Part shown: one piece after another, positions 62,183-64,000 of the stretch | Numbering within the stretch: position 1 is the first letter of the stretch | Layout: every line of letters starts with the position of its first letter | Assembly (NCBI RefSeq): GCF_902762735.1 | Contig: NZ_CACWPP010000019.1 | Coordinates: 17,766-81,765 of the forward strand | Source: an uncultured Ruminococcus sp. | GTDB taxonomy: Bacteria > Bacillota > Clostridia > Oscillospirales > Ruminococcaceae | DNA: 64,000 bases | Direction: 5' to 3' | Position numbers and translations under genes: made by a program | Notes under the pieces: generated by a model | What the model was told of the DNA's origin: nothing | The model's input: only the letters and a program-made list of their open reading frames with translations | The model's database searches: none

Positions 62183-62667
62183 CGCTTTGCAGTACATGAC
62201 TTTCCCCATCAGATCAGGGGAACAGTACGCAAAACAGCCACTTCACACCATCAGCGAATAATTCAGCAAAGCTCGATCATCAGATGCATAGACCTTTCGG
62301 TATTCCTCACCGTCAGCCCACTTCACCAGCCGCTAAACTCTTAACTCAAGCCGCCGCTTTACAGTACATTACTTTCCCCATCAGATCAGGGGGAACAGTA
62401 CACAAAACAGCCACTTCACACCATCAGCGAATAATTCAGCAAAGCTCAGTCATCAGATGCATAGACCTTTCGGTATTCCTCACCGTCAGCCCACTTCACC
62501 AGTCGCTAAACTCTTAACTCAAACCGCCGCTTTGCAGTACATGACTTTCCCCATCAAATCAGGGGGAACAGTACGCAAAACAGCCACTTCACACCATCAG
62601 CGAAGCATTCATCAAAGCTCATTCATCAGATGCATAGACCTTTCGGTATTCCTCACCGTCAGCCCAC
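62183..62667 (+). repeat. 172-bp tandem triplication overlapping the end of a kinase gene
   Basis: Copies at 62183-62354, 62355-62526 and 62527-62667. Each contains GCAGTACATGACTTTCCCCA, CAGTACGCAAAACAGCCACT, TCACACCATCAGCGAA and GATGCATAGACCTTTCGGTA. The third copy merges with the coding 3' end of the APH-like gene, so the unit includes that gene's last ~15 codons plus the sequence downstream. This is the whole content of 62155-62618. Confidence 0.93.
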
Positions 62668-63389
62668 GCCAGCAAAAAATCACGTTCCTTTTCGGCACAC
62701 TTCACCAGCCTCGAAGCCGCAACTATCGGCATCCACTTCTGAACATACTTCTTGTCCGTACCGCTTTTCTCACAGAAAATGTCAAGGTACATCTCTGCAC
62801 CCTCCACATCACCGTCAAGACGAAAACAAAGATAAGTACGCGCCGCATCAGCCGAAGCATTACCCTGTGTGGCATGTGACCAGTCCAGCACAGAATATCC
62901 GCCGTCATCGGTTATAAGCACATTGGTAGTATCGAGGTCGCCGTGACAGAGCTTGCTGTGCTTTGGCATCGACTCAAGCCGTGCATGCAGGTCATACCTT
63001 GTGGTCGCGTTAAGTGAAGTCTGACATATCTTATCGTTCATTTTGTCTTTGAGCTTTCTCAGCATCGGACAACTCTTCGACTGTATCTCGCGCTGAATAT
63101 CCACCAGTTTCTCAATGTACTCCCGCTTTTTCTCAGGATTTTCCAAAATAAGCTGTGCGAGGGTCTTTCCGCTGACATATTCAGACACTATCGACCATTT
63201 GCCGTCAATCATCAGCACCTCCAGCAAGCCTGGCATGCTGACACCTGTTTCCTCCACCAGCGACTGGTTGAGCGCCTCATTCAGCACCTGCGATTTCTTA
63301 TAACTCTCATTAAATACCTTTATGCACTTATCGCCGTCACGGTAGACTGTTTTGGTGTCCCTCACAGCGATCACATTACTGAGCTCCAT
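62619..63389 (-). CDS. aminoglycoside-phosphotransferase / choline-kinase-like protein
   Basis: 256 residues, RBS AAAGGAGG. Protein-kinase-like fold with LCHGDLDTTNVLI (catalytic Asp and Asn, about residues 147-159) followed by VLDWSHAT (metal Asp). The N-terminal ATP-binding half has CIKVFN (Lys of the conserved pair) and SIVSEYVSGKTL. The family phosphorylates small hydroxylated molecules or antibiotics; the substrate cannot be inferred. The 3' end of the gene has been duplicated twice downstream (62183-62526). Confidence 0.88.
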   Translation of the reverse strand: MELSNVIAVRDTKTVYRDGDKCIKVFNESYKKSQVLNEALNQSLVEETGVSMPGLLEVLMIDGKWSIVSEYVSGKTLAQLILENPEKKREYIEKLVDIQREIQSKSCPMLRKLKDKMNDKICQTSLNATTRYDLHARLESMPKHSKLCHGDLDTTNVLITDDGGYSVLDWSHATQGNASADAARTYLCFRLDGDVEGAEMYLDIFCEKSGTDKKYVQKWMPIVAASRLVKCAEKERDFLLAWADGEEYRKVYASDE

Positions 63390-63477
63390 TATATATCCTC
63401 CTTTAAAATAATTATCCTAATGTCAGACAGCCCATCTGAAAACCTGTCCGCGCAAACTGTCTGAACCTTGTTAACAT

Positions 63478-63506
63478 ATTATAACACTATTTTTAATTTC
63501 GTGCAA
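63478..63506 (-). promoter_or_regulatory. promoter of the APH-like gene
   Basis: Minus-strand TTGCAC (63501-63506), 17 bases, TATAAT (63478-63483). The stretch from 63507 to 63775 is AT-rich, with only a family 3 end piece (63751-63770) recognised in it. Confidence 0.7.
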
Positions 63507-63775
63507 TAACCAAATTGGTATATACATGTTATATTTATAGATAAAACGGTCACACTAAAGCAAGTTGTACCGCAAAGCCGCAGTCAGAGTTGTGATTAAA
63601 ATATAAAAATCCGCACAAATTTGATATAAAGCCATCAAGCTGACACACCAAACCACAGATAATGCCAAGCAAAGTGAACTGCCAAGAATTGTAATAAAAA
63701 ACAAATAATTGCACAACCATTACCTAAAAACAGCTTTTCGTATAGCTTGCCCATACAGCCAAATTGGGATAAAAA

Positions 63776-63808
63776 CAAAAAAGTCCCGCAAACGAAAGTC
63801 TGCGAGAC
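63776..63808 (-). terminator. terminator of the tRNA pair
   Basis: Minus-strand GTCTCGCAGAC/GTTTGCGGGAC stem followed by six T. Confidence 0.75.
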
Positions 63809-63816
63809 AAATAAAG

Positions 63817-63889
63817 CAGGGGCACCAAGGATCGAACTCGGGACACGCGGTTTTGGAGACCGCTGCTCTACCAGCTGAGCTATACCCCT
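63817..63889 (-). tRNA. tRNA-Trp (anticodon CCA)
   Basis: 73-nt cloverleaf with acceptor AGGGGTA/TGCCCCT and discriminator G. Anticodon loop CTCCAAA gives CCA. D arm GCTC...GAGC and T arm CCGAGTTCGATCCTTGG fit. CCA end not encoded. Confidence 0.95.
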
Positions 63890-63904
63890 AAATATAAAAA
63901 AGAA

Positions 63905-63978
63905 TGGACCATCAGGGACTCGAACCCCGGACCCACCGGTTATGAGCCGGTTGCTCTGACCAACTGAGCTAATGGTCC
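63905..63978 (-). tRNA. tRNA with anticodon CAT (Met elongator or lysidine-modified Ile2)
   Basis: 74-nt cloverleaf with acceptor GGACCAT/ATGGTCC and discriminator A. Anticodon loop CTCATAA. T arm CCGGGGTTCGAGTCCCTG. The CAT loop and acceptor cannot separate Met elongator from Ile2 by eye; initiator Met is excluded because the acceptor first pair is a normal G-C. Sixteen bases before tRNA-Trp on the same strand. Confidence 0.93.
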
Positions 63979-64000
63979 ATATACAAAAATGACGCAAACT

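Noticed and set aside
62183-62667. CRISPR-like array
   Set aside because: The 172-bp units are contiguous with no unique spacers and include coding sequence; no cas genes.

Overview
The window reads as a piece of a low-to-mid GC Firmicutes chromosome, most likely Ruminococcus albus or a very close relative. The main evidence is one cellulase (18050-21322) laid out as CBM4 - Ig - GH9 - Fn3 - C-terminal module, where the last ~85 residues match the CBM37 pattern I associate with R. albus. Next to it is a GH9-CBM3c-dockerin cellulase, and three other dockerin proteins occur (10201-10893, 31323-33302, 54641-58525). A T-box leader, canonical -35/-10 promoters with 17-bp spacers, strong GGAGG ribosome sites and a MazG-HU-RqcP cluster also fit Clostridia. 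No rRNA, prophage, transposase, CRISPR array or recognisable defence island is visible.

Layout. 1-5100: cell-wall carboxypeptidase (partial), asnA, and an asnS operon led by an Asn-type T-box, with an AT-rich lipoprotein gene lying between the T-box and asnS. 5100-10200: tandem ~125-bp repeats, then an ABC exporter pair whose FtsX-type permease carries a very long coiled coil. 10200-15000: a dockerin-CAP protein, a four-PAS-repeat GGDEF protein and an HtrA-like protein that has lost its catalytic His. 15000-21400: two GH9 cellulases with LacI/cre-like palindromes upstream. 21400-28500: tRNA-Leu, queT, fba, and a glutamine synthetase region with an ANTAR regulator. 28500-38100: tex, a leucine-rich-repeat dockerin protein, PepV, a phosphoesterase and a patatin. 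38100-46300: mtnN, two membrane proteins, a lipoprotein-CBS-DacA operon, then mazG-hup-rqcP. 46900-54400: a DUF5131 protein paired with nagA, a five-repeat lipoprotein, an orphan phage-tail-like protein and a flippase. 54400-64000: a secreted subtilase with dockerin, a nucleotidyltransferase, an ArdC/ImmA-like orphan, a monomeric [FeFe]-hydrogenase, an APH-like kinase and two tRNAs.

The genes suggest a fermentative, cellulose-degrading, non-sporulating anaerobe: secreted glycoside hydrolases and a protease at the cell surface, aldolase for glycolysis, hydrogenase for electron disposal, and nitrogen assimilation through glutamine synthetase and ammonia-dependent AsnA.

The most unusual property of the window is its load of short non-coding repeats. 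At least five intergenic families recur here, often touching gene ends or sitting in 5' leaders. One (family 1, up to ~600 bp) ends in tandem AATTATG heptads and appears to supply the stop codon and last residues of a patatin gene. One (family 2) is MITE-like with 16-bp imperfect terminal inverted repeats, and one (family 4) is a ~100-bp foldback. I did not find a convincing new multi-gene system. The strongest single-locus leads are the T-box/lipoprotein/asnS arrangement, the dockerins on non-carbohydrase proteins, the dead HtrA-like protein, the ArdC-ImmA orphan, the DUF5131-nagA pair and the repeat families.
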